Made by a program: the position numbers and the translations under genes | The notes under the pieces: model-generated | The model's database searches: none | Told to the model about the DNA's origin: nothing | Seen by the model: only the letters and a program-made list of their open reading frames with translations | Shown here: in pieces, positions 23,083 through 35,668 of the stretch | Numbering within the stretch: the first letter of the stretch is position 1 | Layout: each line of letters begins with the position of its first letter | NCBI GenBank assembly: GCA_022497155.1 | Contig: MU385710.1 | Coordinates: 558,001-622,000 of the forward strand | From: Whalleya microplaca | Taxonomy: Eukaryota; Ascomycota; Sordariomycetes; Xylariales; Xylariaceae | Direction: 5' to 3' | DNA: 64,000 bases

Positions 23083-25024
23083 TTAATCACGGCCAGCGGC
23101 CTTCTTCTCCTGGTTCTCAACCTCCTCCTGGCTTGCGCTCGCCTCCTCGCTCTTCTCCTCGCTCCGCACGCTGTACGCCTTCTCGTGGGCGACATCGGAA
23201 GGACCATGAGCACGCATAGCGCCTCTCGCAGCCGTCTCAATCAGGCCGTACTTCAGAGCCTCCTCCTCGACTTGCTCGGGTGTGAGTAGCGGGAGTTCCT
23301 GAGCAGCACGGACGTAAGACTTGTTCTCCACGAAGCCCTTGGCAAAGATAATATCAATTTCCTCAAGGGATCGCTTGGCAGTCTCGGGGTAGAAGAAGTA
23401 GATGATGGGGATGAAGGTTGCGTTGACACAAGCGAAGAAGAGATATGTGCCCCAGCCGATGTTGGTAATCATAATGGGGGTAACCATGACGATCAGGAAG
23501 TTGAACAGCCAGTTCGTGCAGGTTGAGGTGGCATTGGCCTTGGCACGGGTCTTAATGGGGTTGATCTCAGCAGGGTACAACCATGGCAGAGGAAGCCATG
23601 TCGCTCCAAATGAGGCGATGTAGGTCTATAAAGCGTGTGCGGTTAGTACTGGGAATTCAAAGATATCCGCAAGGCTACTTACGAAGAGACCAACAGCGGC
23701 ACCCTTGGCTGCCTCCTGGGTACCGGGGATAAGACAGGCGAACGTGAGAACCATAGAAAGACATTGGCCAATACTGCCGTAGAGGAACAGCTTGCGACGG
23801 CCAACACGCTCAATGATGAACCAGGAAGTCGTGGCGAAGATCGAGTAAATGATCATGTTGACACCACCCATAAGCATGGCCATGTGGTGATCACCGGGCG
23901 TAATCGAGGTCTCAAACAGAATGGGGAAATAGTAGATGACGGCATTGCATCCTCCGACTTGCTGCATAAGCTGACTGCTGGATCCGAGGAGCATGCGACG
24001 GAAGTGCTGGGTCTTTCCACCGGTGTAGAGAGCCTTCATCGGGGTCGCCTTCTGGCCCGAGAAACCACTAGCGCGGATGGAGTCCAGGATGATGTCACGC
24101 TCAGTGCGCGTACCCTCGCTGTCAAGCTCGTAGCCACGGAGCGCGGAGATGACGACTTCGGCATCCTCGTATCTCTCGTGCGTCAAGAGCCAACGAGGAC
24201 TCTCGGGCAGGAAGATCATGAAGATGCATACGATGAAACCGAAGAAGATCTGGAAAGCGATCGGGAATCGCCAAACGAGATCTGGGTTGCCGTAGCTGGC
24301 ACCGTAGTCAATCCAGTACGCAATCAGGGTGCCGAAGGCGATGACACCGCCCTCAATGCAGATGAGCAGACCTCTGTTGGAGGTCTTACTGCACTCAGCT
24401 GCAAACCAGAATTAGCCGGTCGTCGAAATGCACCAAGAAGCAAAAAACACGTACCTTGGTAAGTCGGGATGGTTGAAGTGTTGACGCCATTGCCCACACC
24501 TGTAATCACTCGTCCAATGATGAACTGAGCCAGTGGTGCATGGTTCGGGTACGCGGTGATCTGAATGAGGGTACCGATAATCATGATGACTCCTCCCAGA
24601 ATCATTGCCTTTCTTCTGCCTAGTAGATCACCGACCCAGAGAATGAACATAGCGCCGATCAGACAACCGATCTCGTAAATTGCCGTTACGAAACCCTGCA
24701 TGGTCGAGTTGTCTCTCGTTTCCTCAAAGACATCTGCGAACTGCGGTGCGCTGATGATTCCACTCATCCTATTATTTCAGCGTCAGCGATGTTTTCCATC
24801 GTAGATGAGCGAAAAGAGCAGACTACGGCTACATAGTGGCTAGAAAGTGGTTGGAAGATGACGTGCTGACTGCGACAGCGGGGAACACGACGAGGCTGCG
24901 AGATTTTGACTTACACTCCCTGATCGTAACCGAAAAGCAAGAATCCAGTGGTCGCCACTGTGCTGACTATCATGGAAAGTGGCCGGCCGCGAAGGCCCAT
25001 GAATTTGGGTGGTGCTGCCGCCAT
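23083..25024 (-). CDS. Sugar-porter MFS transporter, four exons
   Basis: Major facilitator of the sugar porter family (12 membrane helices), a proton-coupled or facilitative monosaccharide/polyol transporter of the plasma membrane. Exons 25024-24915, 24768-24455, 24398-23683 and 23625-23083 join in frame to 560 residues. Signatures: FGYDQGVMSG in helix 1 (split by intron 1), GDLLGRRK after helix 2, a conserved PESPRWL, QQVGGCNAVIYYFP in helix 7, ERVGRRKLFLYG, and PETAKRSLEEID closing helix 12. The tail of about 80 residues is charged (Glu, Lys and Ser rich) and cytosolic. It is closest in style to the STL1/hexose-type fungal group; the substrate cannot be read. No lesion. Confidence 0.92.
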
Positions 25025-28000
25025 TTTCGAGACTGCTCGATTGTCGACGAGCTCGAGTTGGCTGACTGGTCTAGAATTTGTAGATCAGTCGAAAAAGGTC
25101 TCGACCAAATCTGGGGATAAGTGTGGAAATGATCGAAAATCTGGAGTAGACAACCAAAGCTCGACCGAATCCGAAAAGTCTAGCAGTGGACTGGGAGAGG
25201 CACGCGTCGGGTTATCTGGGGGAGGGCGGGACACGTCCCCTCATATAGCTGGAGAACCTCCATCTTTTTGCTGACAAAAAAAAGGGTCGTACATTCGCAG
25301 GTCCATATCACAAAGCGTATCCTGGAAGCAGAACCAAAAATTCGGTCGGTGTGTCACTAAACTACTCCAACGCTGCAGCCTCTCCAGCCTCTCGACCTGT
25401 AGCAAGCCGCACGTCTTCAAGATACCCCGATTTACCGCCCAGGATTATACAGTAGTGAATGACAAGAAAGCGGGCCGGGCGCTGATCATGCCGAAGGTAC
25501 CCTTGTTTTCCGTTCGCTAACAAGCCATCAGCGTAGCATGGTGGAATGCAGCCGGGGTGCAACAAGGGTCGCATCAGCCATGGTCTGCAGCAGTGCAGTT
25601 CATCATGTACGACGATGGGCCCGTATGAGGTCATATTAATGGAACCTCCCGGCTTGGGGAGGCTCGTCAGGGCTCGTCAGGGCTCGTCAGGGCTCGTCAG
25701 GCTCGGCCAAGAGGACGAAACCCGGATTGGGGGCTAAGCTTGACCTGTCGCGGCCGGTGAAGGCTGTAAGGCAGGCCAGGCAAAGGCAAGGGGTGCAGCG
25801 GCAATCTAGGTACTGCGTACTGCATGCAGCGGAATGACTTGCCTACATGTGGCTAGGACTAATACAGGACTAATACGTAGCGACAAGATGCAAGAAGGGC
25901 CGATGCGATCTACATCTGAATGCTTTCTAAAAACCGTACCTACTTATCTACCTACATCATGTGGCTAGCTGCATTCGGTGGGCGAGCGAAGATGAACGAG
26001 CGAGTCTACCAGCCTACGCAGTAATAATAAGCGGCACATGGTGGCACATGGCAGGCTGGGAAGAGTAGTCGAGTTGGCAGGTGTAATAAAAGTGGTACAT
26101 ACGTATGTATGTAGGTTGTGATGCTTGCGGTGTCCAGAAATGGAAGATGGAGAGACATCCATGCCTGAAAACGGTACAAGCCTTTTAAGCCCTAATGCTA
26201 ATGAGCTCTTATTATTAATACGATACATATATGATATACCCAATACCTGCGTAGTATGGCTCCTCCCCGCGCTACCAAAGTAGGCAAGCCGAAACGCTTT
26301 GTTGAATATCGCGGGGATCCTTCCCCAATCTGTGTACTCCAGGTTGGGAATCTTAGGGGACACGGGGTTTCTAGTGGAGCTTCCGGTGGAGACTAATCAG
26401 CTCCAACATCGCTGTTAGGATCCACTGTTAGAGCCCACAGTAACTCCACCGCAAACCATTAGTTCTTTGTCCGGTTGTTTTCGGCCTCTTTATTCATGTG
26501 AAATCCACCACAACGGCACAAACACTGCTGGATGTTGCCACACTTATATACAAAAAACTTGGAAAGGGATGCCTTCCGACTTTCTCCTCGAAGGATGCAG
26601 CAAAAAAAAAACCGTATGCGCTAGATGCCTTGGCACCAACATCCCGGGTCGAAAGGGTCCACGATGGAAAAACTTTTTAGCCAACGATAGTTGGGAGGCA
26701 TCTCACTGGCTCGCGATACTGTTGGTTGGCAGATTTGTGGGGTTTGACAGGATATTCTGACGCAGGCGGTCAATCGTCATCAAAAGAAGGAAGGACTACA
26801 TGGAGGACAGACCGACCGATTACGGCATGCTGGCTGGCTGGAGATAGCTGGATAGGCAAATGAGTACATACGCATATCTAGGTATGCAGTATGTGTGTGT
26901 GTGTGGTTGTATGGGATGTATGTACATACTACGCTGACCCTGACAGCCCTGATGGCCCTGGCAGCCTTCGTTGCCTGGCTTGTCAGCTGGGCTTCTTGGC
27001 ACAGCATGGCGCAAAGTGCCCGAGTGCACAGGTAACAGAGCAGCCAGCCCAGCCAGCCAGCCAGCCTAACAACAGTCGTGTAAGCGAGGTATGGCACACA
27101 TTTAAGCTTAACTTCTCCCACTACCACCAAGCCGCCCGACGCGGCTGCGCGGCTCCCATTGTCCAATGCGCACGCATAATCCAGTAGTATTAATCTATGT
27201 ATTTATAGAATGATGGTGTGGGAGATTGCATGCAAATACGCAGTAAGAGGAAGCAGGCTACCGCGATTACATTACACGTTACATACATGAAAAAATATTT
27301 TTATTCTCTTCAATAATTTCAACAATATCTATCCCCACTCGCTGTCCTCCTTGTTTTTCGCTAGAAGCACTTGTGTAATCTCAGTACGTAAGTTTCATGT
27401 GCGTATGCAAGGGAGTCTAACCTGATATTATTCCGTAGACGTGTAAGAGCTTCGTACGCCTACACGACTAGGCTGCTAGGTTCGTCCTGTTAGGTACTTA
27501 AGCGTGCCCACCATATAGTCCGTATGTATGTACCTAATATAGGCTGGTAACCTATCAGGCAAGAGTTCCTACAATGAACAACTCCAGAAATGGAAAATAG
27601 TGGGGGTAATTTGGGGGTAGCAGAGCTAATAAAAAAAGTCCGAGTGTTCGCAGGACTAATAATTGTCAAATTGTTGTACATACTGGACATACTGGCCAAC
27701 CTATTGGTCATTCCCTTCCATTCTTCTTATCACAACCGTTTGCAGACTTGATACATAATACATACATAAGTATGTAAGTTCACCTACAGCAACGCTACCG
27801 AGCACTTGGAATTCCTTTCCTCGGCCAATGTGGTAATACCTACCTAACCTAAACTATGTTGCTTCACCCACCATTTCCACAGCACGTCATTTTCGCGCGA
27901 CGTTGGGAATGTGGGATACATGATGGAGAGATGGAGAGAGAGAAAGAGGGGATTATGGAGATTGCGGACGGTGGTATCAGGAGGAATCAGGTCCACTCAC

Positions 28001-29605
28001 CACATGCGGCTTACCCCATGGGTGGCTTGCAAGATCCACTGCCATCTCCCCCATCTCCCCCTCATCTCATCGCCCATTCGCCTACTACCTACCTGTGTGC
28101 TACCAACCATCGACGCCACCATCACCAGTTGTGGGTGACTGGGTCTGATTCGCTAACTGTTTGCTGTTATCACTTTCATGCGTGCTTATTCCGGTTCCTT
28201 AGTGAGCCCTCTACGTCATTGTCAGCGGTCACGATAGCGAAAATATAGGGCACGGCAAATTTCTAATCGGAAACATGCCACCTCGTACAGCTTGTATAGC
28301 GATGATTCAAATTTCTGATAGCGATTGCGCCGTGAACTTTTGTTTTTGTCTCGGAAACAGTTTCCTCCAAGGCTGCATTGTTCTATTAGAGGCCAATTCT
28401 TTATCGATTATCTATGCCTCCATCCTCTCAAAACATCACTCCAATCTAATCCCAGACAAAACGCATGACCGGTCTACGATGAAAGTCGCCATTGAGAGCC
28501 AAGATCGTGGAAATTACGTAGTCGTTCGCATGCATGATCTCTATTATGTATGCACGACTAGGAAGGCAGGTAGGGTTCGAAGGGCTGAATAACAAAGGAT
28601 GGAGACCAGCAGCTCAAACAGGTGTCTTTCCGTTGGATTCCGTGTCTCATCTATCCCTTGCCTCTTCGTCTCGTACCTCTAATTGGCAAATTAGATCGCC
28701 TTCGCCGCATGATCGATGCAGGCGCATGCCAACCGGTGCCATTGTTTATCATACCTCCAGACCTCGTGGCTTATTGAGGGATCCTATGCCGCCAAGGCCT
28801 GTCACGATGTTGGGCTTGCGATACTAGGCGAGGTGAGATGTAGGTTTATACTTCTCCTTTCCACCGACAAACAGATCGAAGCGAACCTCGAGACCATGAC
28901 TCGCAACGACAAGGTCCTATAAGGATTAGTCGCCAGTCGATCGTCAGAAATCGAAAGAAATAAGCAAGTGCACGAGTCGCTCAGCCGACTTAATTTACTA
29001 CGTATATTACATTGCCGCAAGCGTCAGCATCGGCTACGCGACATACCGCCGCCTTTCGGAGTGGAGGCGCCGCGTCAACCAAGGTCGGGACAGTGGCCCA
29101 CATTTGCTCGCTTGATTTAGAAAATGTCCGTTGGCTGGCAGACTTGGCCATCCCCGGCCAATGGCGCATTCGAGGACCCCGTGGGTAATCAGCCAACGTC
29201 TCCAGAAAAGCGGAGCGGCACCTAGTCACATTAGAATACTCCGAGGAAGTGATATGTCATTGCGGGACACCCTTCCGATGCTGTACCCCATCGTGATTGT
29301 CTTGGATCCTGTCTGCCTCGGAGATACGATGCAACGGATATATGGAAAGGTGGACCAGAGGAAGAGATCTGCGGTAGGTGCTGTTAAGATGTTTTAGGAC
29401 CGCACTTGTCCTCTTAAATAGCCGACTAGCATTGCAAGCATTTGCACACTGGAAAGGTAGGAGACCGGAGGAATCCTTCTCTCGGCAGAGGATCACGTTG
29501 GCGAGAACGACCTAGAACTTAAAAACCCCTAACCGATAGGAGCCGTGGCAAATAATCACATTTCGACCGCCTCCCCGATTCTACCTACAATCGAGCCATC
29601 AAGTG
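25025..29605. other. Gene-poor region of 4.6 kb
   Basis: Holds the promoter of the sugar transporter and the 3' flank of the GH55 gene. It also has the 10-bp tandem repeat at 25661, a GT dinucleotide run near 26890 and CAGC/CCAGC low complexity near 27040-27065. Open frames are short, overlap on both strands and show no recognisable motif. I see no gene. Confidence 0.55.
25661..25700. repeat. Four perfect copies of a 10-bp unit
   Basis: GGCTCGTCAG occurs four times head to tail with no mismatch, followed by the partial unit GCTCGGCC. Confidence 0.95.
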
Positions 29606-32334
29606 TCAAGGCGTATACCGGTCTACCAGACTACCCCAGGATCCACTGAAGCCGCTCTGTGTTTCAATAATGGTTCCATCAGCCAGACGCAACGCCGCCC
29701 ACGTGCTCTTCGAACATAGCCCGAAAGCCTGCAGTTTATCCGGTGTCTGGGAAATCCAGTGCATGTAATCTATGTGCAGTATTAGAGCCCAAAATCGTTG
29801 GAAAACAGCTAGCGCAATAGCTTTCGCTCACCTTGACAGTCCCCATTGCACTCGTGATATCCCGGGCCGCTGTAGAACGCCCAGGACGCCGAAGCGTAGG
29901 TATAGATATTCGAGCCTCCTTGGATGAAATTGGCAAACCCCATCCGACAACGAGTATCGCCGCCCGAACACCAGCTGAAATCCGGGTCGCCCCAATTGTC
30001 CACATCCGCAGTCCACGGCGCCGGCGGCGTCTGCTGGACGTTATCGCCCTGGTCGTAGTTGGTCTCCGACTGCAGCAGCGAGACCAAGACATTACTCGCC
30101 TGCCGAAGATTGAGCTGGTACAGCCACCAGTGCTCGCTCCCGAGCGCGTGCAGCCAGGTTCCGCCCGTCGCCTCGACCAACACGCCACCTTTCGCCGCGA
30201 TGTTGGATGCGCCAGCACCGTCCTCCGTCGGGTGATCAGCGACCCAGTTCCAGACATTCTCAACATAGGCAGACGACGTCGGCGCGAGATGCAGCCCCAG
30301 GAAGGCGCCCTGGCACTCGTTGCTCGGGTCGCCGCACGTGTCCCCGAGCGCGTCCGCGCCGCGCGTGCCCCCGACCGTGATCATGGAGTTCCAGAGCGCC
30401 ACGTCCCCCGGCGCCGACCCGGCTACGTTAAACTGCACGATGATGGCGCCCGGGAGCACGTCCGACACCGTGAACCGCATGTCTTGGATCTGCGCGACCC
30501 CGACGTCGCCCGCCTGCCCGACCTGGACCACGGGCCGCGGGTGCGCCGCGTCCTTGAAGTTGTCGCCGCTGCCCGTGATGGTCGCCCAGGCCTCGCCGAC
30601 GAGGCGCGAGCCCGCGGGGACCACCAGCGTGTCGTCGACGCGGTACTTGCCGAAGGGGAAGTACGCGATTTTGTTATTGCTCGCTGCGAACTGTAGAACC
30701 TGATTGAGCACGCCGGACTCGTCAATGGTGTGGTCGCCCTTGACGGTGTGGCCGCCGTTCTGCGACGGGTCCTTGACGTTGATGAAATCCGACACGGGGT
30801 TGTCGGCGTAGTTTGGCGCGGGGACGACCGGGTATTGGCCATTCGGGGCCAAGGCCGCGGGGCGCGTGGCCGACGAAGTCGTCGGCCCGTAGATGGGATC
30901 GCGACCGACGGTGTTCCCGTACGTGAACGTATCAACGTGACTCTGGGCCCCCAAAGTCTGATCCGGAGTCTGCGCAATGTCGGAGCTGGTATCCTTGCTC
31001 AGGTTCTCAATCAGGAATGACGGGTATCCGTCTGTGACGAAGGTCACGCCGGAGTTTACCGACTTAGCGTCAATAAGGCCGATGTAAGGCGCATCGCCCG
31101 AATGCCGAATGGCGGTGCCGACCGTGTCAAAGGTCGAGCCAATGATGCTAATCGTTTTGCCGTTATTGATGAGCACTAAAATGTCCCAAGTTAGTAGTTG
31201 CCAATTGGGGAAACTGCCAAGGCCGTTCTGGAGCCAATAACGTCAACCGAGGTGCAAGGGGTCAAGCAACTTTGAGAATCCTACGTACTGCCAACAGTAT
31301 TCTGATAGAAGTAGATGCTTTTGTAGAGCGCTTGTTGATGCCCATTATGCCAAATGCCATTCTGAAGACACGATCATTAGTCTAGTATTAGTTGGTTGCA
31401 TGTAATGCCAAGATGAGATGACCTACCTGTCCCCTCTCAACCCGTACATCTGCAAGACCGAGGGTCGAGCCTCTACCCAGTTGGATACCAGTGTGGCCTT
31501 TGCCGTTGCTTGACGAAGCCATGGTTATCTTGATGTTTTGCAACTGTGCCGCTTGGGCAACACCCCAGTACAGAGCCGTGAAATCATTTCCTGTTTCTGG
31601 TAAGAACAGTCGTCCACATACGTCCATGGAAATAGACCACCTTACCTCCTGGAATAGCAGTAGTATCAAGAATCAAATTCTTCAGCCCAACCGCGAAAGA
31701 GAGTTCTCCCTGTTCTCCCGTCGCGGGGTCTTGGCCTGTCCTAGGCTATTAGGACAGTTCATCTACGTTCGTTTGAGGATATCTCACCAGTAATAAGGGT
31801 TTGGTCGCCAGAGAAGCCGGCAGCAGCTTTGATAGTTGGTGGCTAAGCATATGACGAGAATTAGCGATAGTATCTACCCAAGTTCTTTCCATACTCACAT
31901 CCGTAGCATCACCCATCAGGATAGTGTCCGTGTTCATTCTGATAGTCTCGCTTATTTCGTATGTTCCTGGCGGTATGTAAACGACCTAGGAAGCTGTAAG
32001 TGACAACAAGGAAGGAAGAACCATGAAGATTCGCACGTACTCTGGGCTGAGATGCCAGCCACTGGCCGTGACGACTGATTCCATTATCCGCGTCGTTGAT
32101 GGCACTCTGGATGGCCGCCCCGTCGCCAGGATTCACGGATTTGAACACCGGGTACGTGTAATCCTGATCGAGATCAGGCGCATAGCCTCTGTATTCACCA
32201 GTGTGGTCCATATTTGCGTACCAGAAGTTGGTAGCCCGCTTGATGAGGCTGTCGCCAGTCTCGTTGTCCCGGGGAGTCGGAGAACACGAGACCCCGGCCA
32301 CGAGTATGGCCGCAAGAGCGGTGAACTTAACCAT
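29606..32334 (-). CDS. Secreted GH55 exo-beta-1,3-glucanase, eight exons
   Basis: Glycoside hydrolase family 55, releasing glucose or short oligomers from beta-1,3-glucan outside the cell. Exons 32334-32041, 31985-31899, 31842-31788, 31735-31646, 31590-31427, 31361-31289, 31175-29832 and 29769-29606 join in frame to 756 residues, the usual GH55 size. Residues 1-17 are a signal peptide. Two tandem beta-helix halves are visible: the first starts VFKSVNPGDGAAIQSAIND and VVYIPPGTYEI, the second DFINVKDPSQNGGHTVKGDH with AYFPFGKYRVDDTLVVP. Near the C-terminus LGSEHWWLYQLN carries the conserved Glu expected to act as acid; this role is inferred. The last exon adds DYMHWISQTPDKLQAFGLCS. No lesion. 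A TATA element lies 80 bp upstream. Confidence 0.92.
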
Positions 32335-32413
32335 TTTTAGATGAGTTGTGACGGTTTCCTAAGCTGGCTCATGATCAGGTTCGGCAGGTTTATCCCGTAA
32401 GTTGGCAATAGCT

Positions 32414-32420
32414 TTTTATA
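32414..32420 (-). promoter_or_regulatory. TATA box of the GH55 gene
   Basis: TATAAAA on the minus strand, 80 bp before the start codon. Confidence 0.45.
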
Positions 32421-33385
32421 TTGAAACCTCTAACGTGATATTGAAACTATCATCGGCCGTATCCAGGCATCAGTATACAAGTAACCTGATTAGAATCGGG
32501 AGACGTTGCTGACGCCAGACAATCTCGCGGAAACTCACCCCGATGATGCGATCTTGTTACTCCGGCGAGAGCCTCGGTATGTCAGCCGCGGCGCTATTGA
32601 TTTGGGGGCTCCTGTATTTGTATTTGAGATTTCTTTTTTCAGGCTGGCTCGTAGGATATTGTCATGCAGGACTGCCATAAAGCCTTACTTCTAAGACTTT
32701 AAGTTTTTATTAGTCTCTTTTCTCAAGGTGTGGAATTGCAGCAAGTACCCTTCAGAAGCAAGACGCTGGGACCTAGTCAGATGAACATATATCAGAATTC
32801 AGCAATCATGGACATTTCGCATGCTGATGGTGAAATCACATGGCGCGTTTAGAAAGATCTCATGATGACCCCATTGAAACTACGGCTTAATTGAACGCTT
32901 AGGTAGGTATTGCTTCTGTAACTGAAGTTATCCGAGACATCCCACCGAGCGTCTGTCCGGTTACTTCGTAGTCGTAAGCTCGCCTGCTCAGATGGAGTAC
33001 CACTTACAGACGCTACGTTACCTGCATTTCTTGGGGTGGTGCCGAGTGCCACCTTAATATGTAATGTGGCTGATATAGCGGGCTACCTGCCGCTTCCAGA
33101 GAGGACTAAGGGTAAAAAGACGAGAGGTCTAGAACATCAATGTTACTTCAAATCGCTTTTGTTAAACGAGTATTGAGGCTGAAAATTCAAGGCTGATTCA
33201 GCACCAATAGCGGCATTTAGAATCCCTGCATTCAGTTGTTTGGTGGATCGTGATTGCATCGTAATCAATAAATTGAAGTCAGATCACTAGTTGTTTCTTA
33301 ATATATACATACATGGGAATCTCAAGTCTAGTTTGGGAATCAATTAGAACATTGTAACTCTTTCTTTCTATATCTGAGCCCCAGC

Positions 33386-33404
33386 AAGGCGAAGCTGAAC
33401 TTCG
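33386..33404. repeat. Perfect 7-bp hairpin
   Basis: GGCGAAG, loop CTGAA, CTTCGCC. Flanked by TATATC and GATATC, which could extend pairing after an unpaired stretch. Confidence 0.7.
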
Positions 33405-33742
33405 CCGTCGAAAAAGATATCCTACAAGTTTTGTGACACCATGGAATCTACCAAATGTCGGGAATATCAATATACGTGACATTCTACTCACATTGGTTTT
33501 CTAGATGTAATATTACTCTTGGACGAAACCAAAACACCAAACTGGCTTACCCAGAAACAATGCGAACGCTTGCCCAGTGGGACACCTCAACGTGATAGCT
33601 CATGTGAGCGCAAGTGCTATAAACCCGACGTTTTCATATACAAGACATTTGAACGATTCCATCACTATGCTCAAGCATCTGATCTCCTATTTTGGACAGA
33701 ACGAGTTAGATACTGTTGCGCAGCACTTCACTTTAGCTTAGC

Positions 33743-33862
33743 ACGGGCCTTGCCCGTACATATAGTGTTTCTTTCACCAACTAGCAGTGAAAGAAACCAT
33801 CTTTATTACATACAACTTACACCAACACATTATACAGTTGTACTTACTTGCACTTCGTGCAA
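33743..33862. repeat. Three perfect hairpins in 120 bp
   Basis: ACGGGC-CTT-GCCCGT (33743-33757), GTTTCTTTCAC with a 9-nt loop and GTGAAAGAAAC (33767-33797), and TTGCAC-TTC-GTGCAA (33848-33862). All stems are perfect. No coding frame covers them convincingly. Confidence 0.8.
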
Positions 33863-34479
33863 CCCCCTCTACTTCACAGTAGTTAATTGTACTGCATTCC
33901 AGTTCCTGGAATTGCTATGAACTTAGTTGTGTGCCTAGAAGTTATCTTAACTGATTTATACTGCTAGCCACGCAACAGATACCAAAGCTCAAAGAACTGG
34001 AGGATACGCCTAACTATACGTCAGTCAGCAGATAGCGGAATATAAGGCATGATCAATTCAAATACCAAGAATATGTATCGTAAGCTATGCGAAATTCATT
34101 CAGCGCAATCTACTACCCCATAGAAATATTGAGATTACATAATATTGAAACCATTCCCCGTCATGATTCGTTACCAGATTATGGAGGGTATCCTTGGTAA
34201 GCTCTCCAATCAAACAGAAGGCTTTCTCTGACAAGAAAAGGAAATTCTGAGATGCATTAGGGCATTCGCTGACGATTGAACACTGTATAATTTCGTGGAT
34301 ATCCTTCGCTACAATTCCGCGCTATGATGATTAAGCCTACAACTTCCCATACCTCTACTATACGTGTCGCGGGATACATCACGCGTTATTGCTGTGCAGC
34401 AACAACGGCATAAATCATTTTACGATAGCATGCCAATAGCACTAACCATATATTTACGACGTATTTCTGTGATATGGTT

Positions 34480-34760
34480 TATAGCTTTAGCGCTTGAAAT
34501 TAACATCTGTTAATAAATAAACTATTAAAACTAAAAAAGCTTAACATTTTTTAAGTGTAAATGTAAGTTATAAATATTATAATATTAATATTTAATGCTT
34601 TTAATATAAGCTATATATAAATTTTATATAAATTTTAAATAAGTTTTAAATAAGTTTTATATAAATTATTTATATATAAATTATATTTAAGTTATATATA
34701 AGTTTTATATAAATTATATTTATATTATATATTAATTACGCCTAAGTTATAATTTTTAAG
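34480..34760. repeat. A+T island with degenerate TAAATAAGTTTT-type repeats
   Basis: Over about 250 bp G and C almost vanish. Units such as TATAAATTT, TAAATAAGTTT and TATATAAGTTT repeat in tandem with small changes. Composition is unlike both flanks. Confidence 0.85.
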
Positions 34761-35565
34761 TCACATTTTTTCCGTGGCTATATAGCTACCTAGTTATTAG
34801 TCGCGTGGCTTATGTATTAAGCTGTAACCACTGTTAGCACCGCGGTTTACCTGGTACATATATTAGCCTATTAGCATTACATTATAAGTTACCACCAACT
34901 AGTATAGATGACGTATGAGCTATGAGTCAATTAGAACAGAAGCTTATTTCAACCTCAAGTATCGCTGTTCAGAGTGGGGCATCTTCATCTTCCCACCAAG
35001 TTTATCTCAATGTCAATCAGAAAATAGGCAGAGAGCCACGAATATGTACATACTAAACACCCTTTGATACCTAACTGACCGTTATTTACTGCTATCACGT
35101 AGCTATTGATACGCAATAATTTGGATTTGTTCATTATATTCAATCGCATTTGTGTAGCTTTCAAGTTGGTCAATTCGGGTGTGCGCGTTCGGTATCCTTC
35201 CTGGTTAATAGGTGCGCTGATACATACCAGATGTCTTTCGGGTTATTCCATTGCACTCTTGGGTTTGACCTGTTTCACTCGCATGAAATCGCCTGACCGG
35301 GAATGCTTATTACGGACGGACGCTGTATAATACCTAACATTAGGCTTATGCGAGCGGTAGTGTCGCCTCCAATTAGTAATCAGGTAGCCCATCAAAGATC
35401 CCCACAATTGCCGCATCTTTCGCAGCGTATTACCGTTTTGGGTAGGCTCCATACTCTTGATTGGCTTACAAAGCGCCACCCCATGTCACGCGATTAATAA
35501 TATTGGAAGTAGAGGCCATATCATTCTGTAGTAAACGTTGTGATCATCTATACAATCAAGATATT

Positions 35566-35572
35566 TATATAA
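35566..35572 (+). promoter_or_regulatory. TATA box of the enoyl reductase gene
   Basis: TATATAA about 97 bp before the start codon. Confidence 0.45.
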
Positions 35573-35668
35573 GTTAGCTCCTCTTGTCTGGTTATGATCA
35601 TGAGTGATAGAAACAAACCAGACAACTAGCCAGCATCATACATCGCTCCTCTCTAGAAGCCACCGGTC

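Larger units (their letters stand above)
32335..35668. other. Gene-poor region with hairpins and an A+T island
   Basis: No gene recognised. It contains the GH55 promoter, perfect short hairpins between 33.38 and 33.87 kb, an almost pure A+T stretch at 34.48-34.76 kb, and the promoter of the enoyl reductase. Confidence 0.6.

Noticed and set aside
23764..24462. Long plus-strand frame of 232 residues opposite the sugar transporter
   Set aside because: Antisense shadow of the transporter exons with no motif.
29833..30696. Long plus-strand frame of 287 residues opposite the GH55 gene
   Set aside because: Arg-rich shadow frame of the GC-rich GH55 exon 7; the minus-strand protein is clear.
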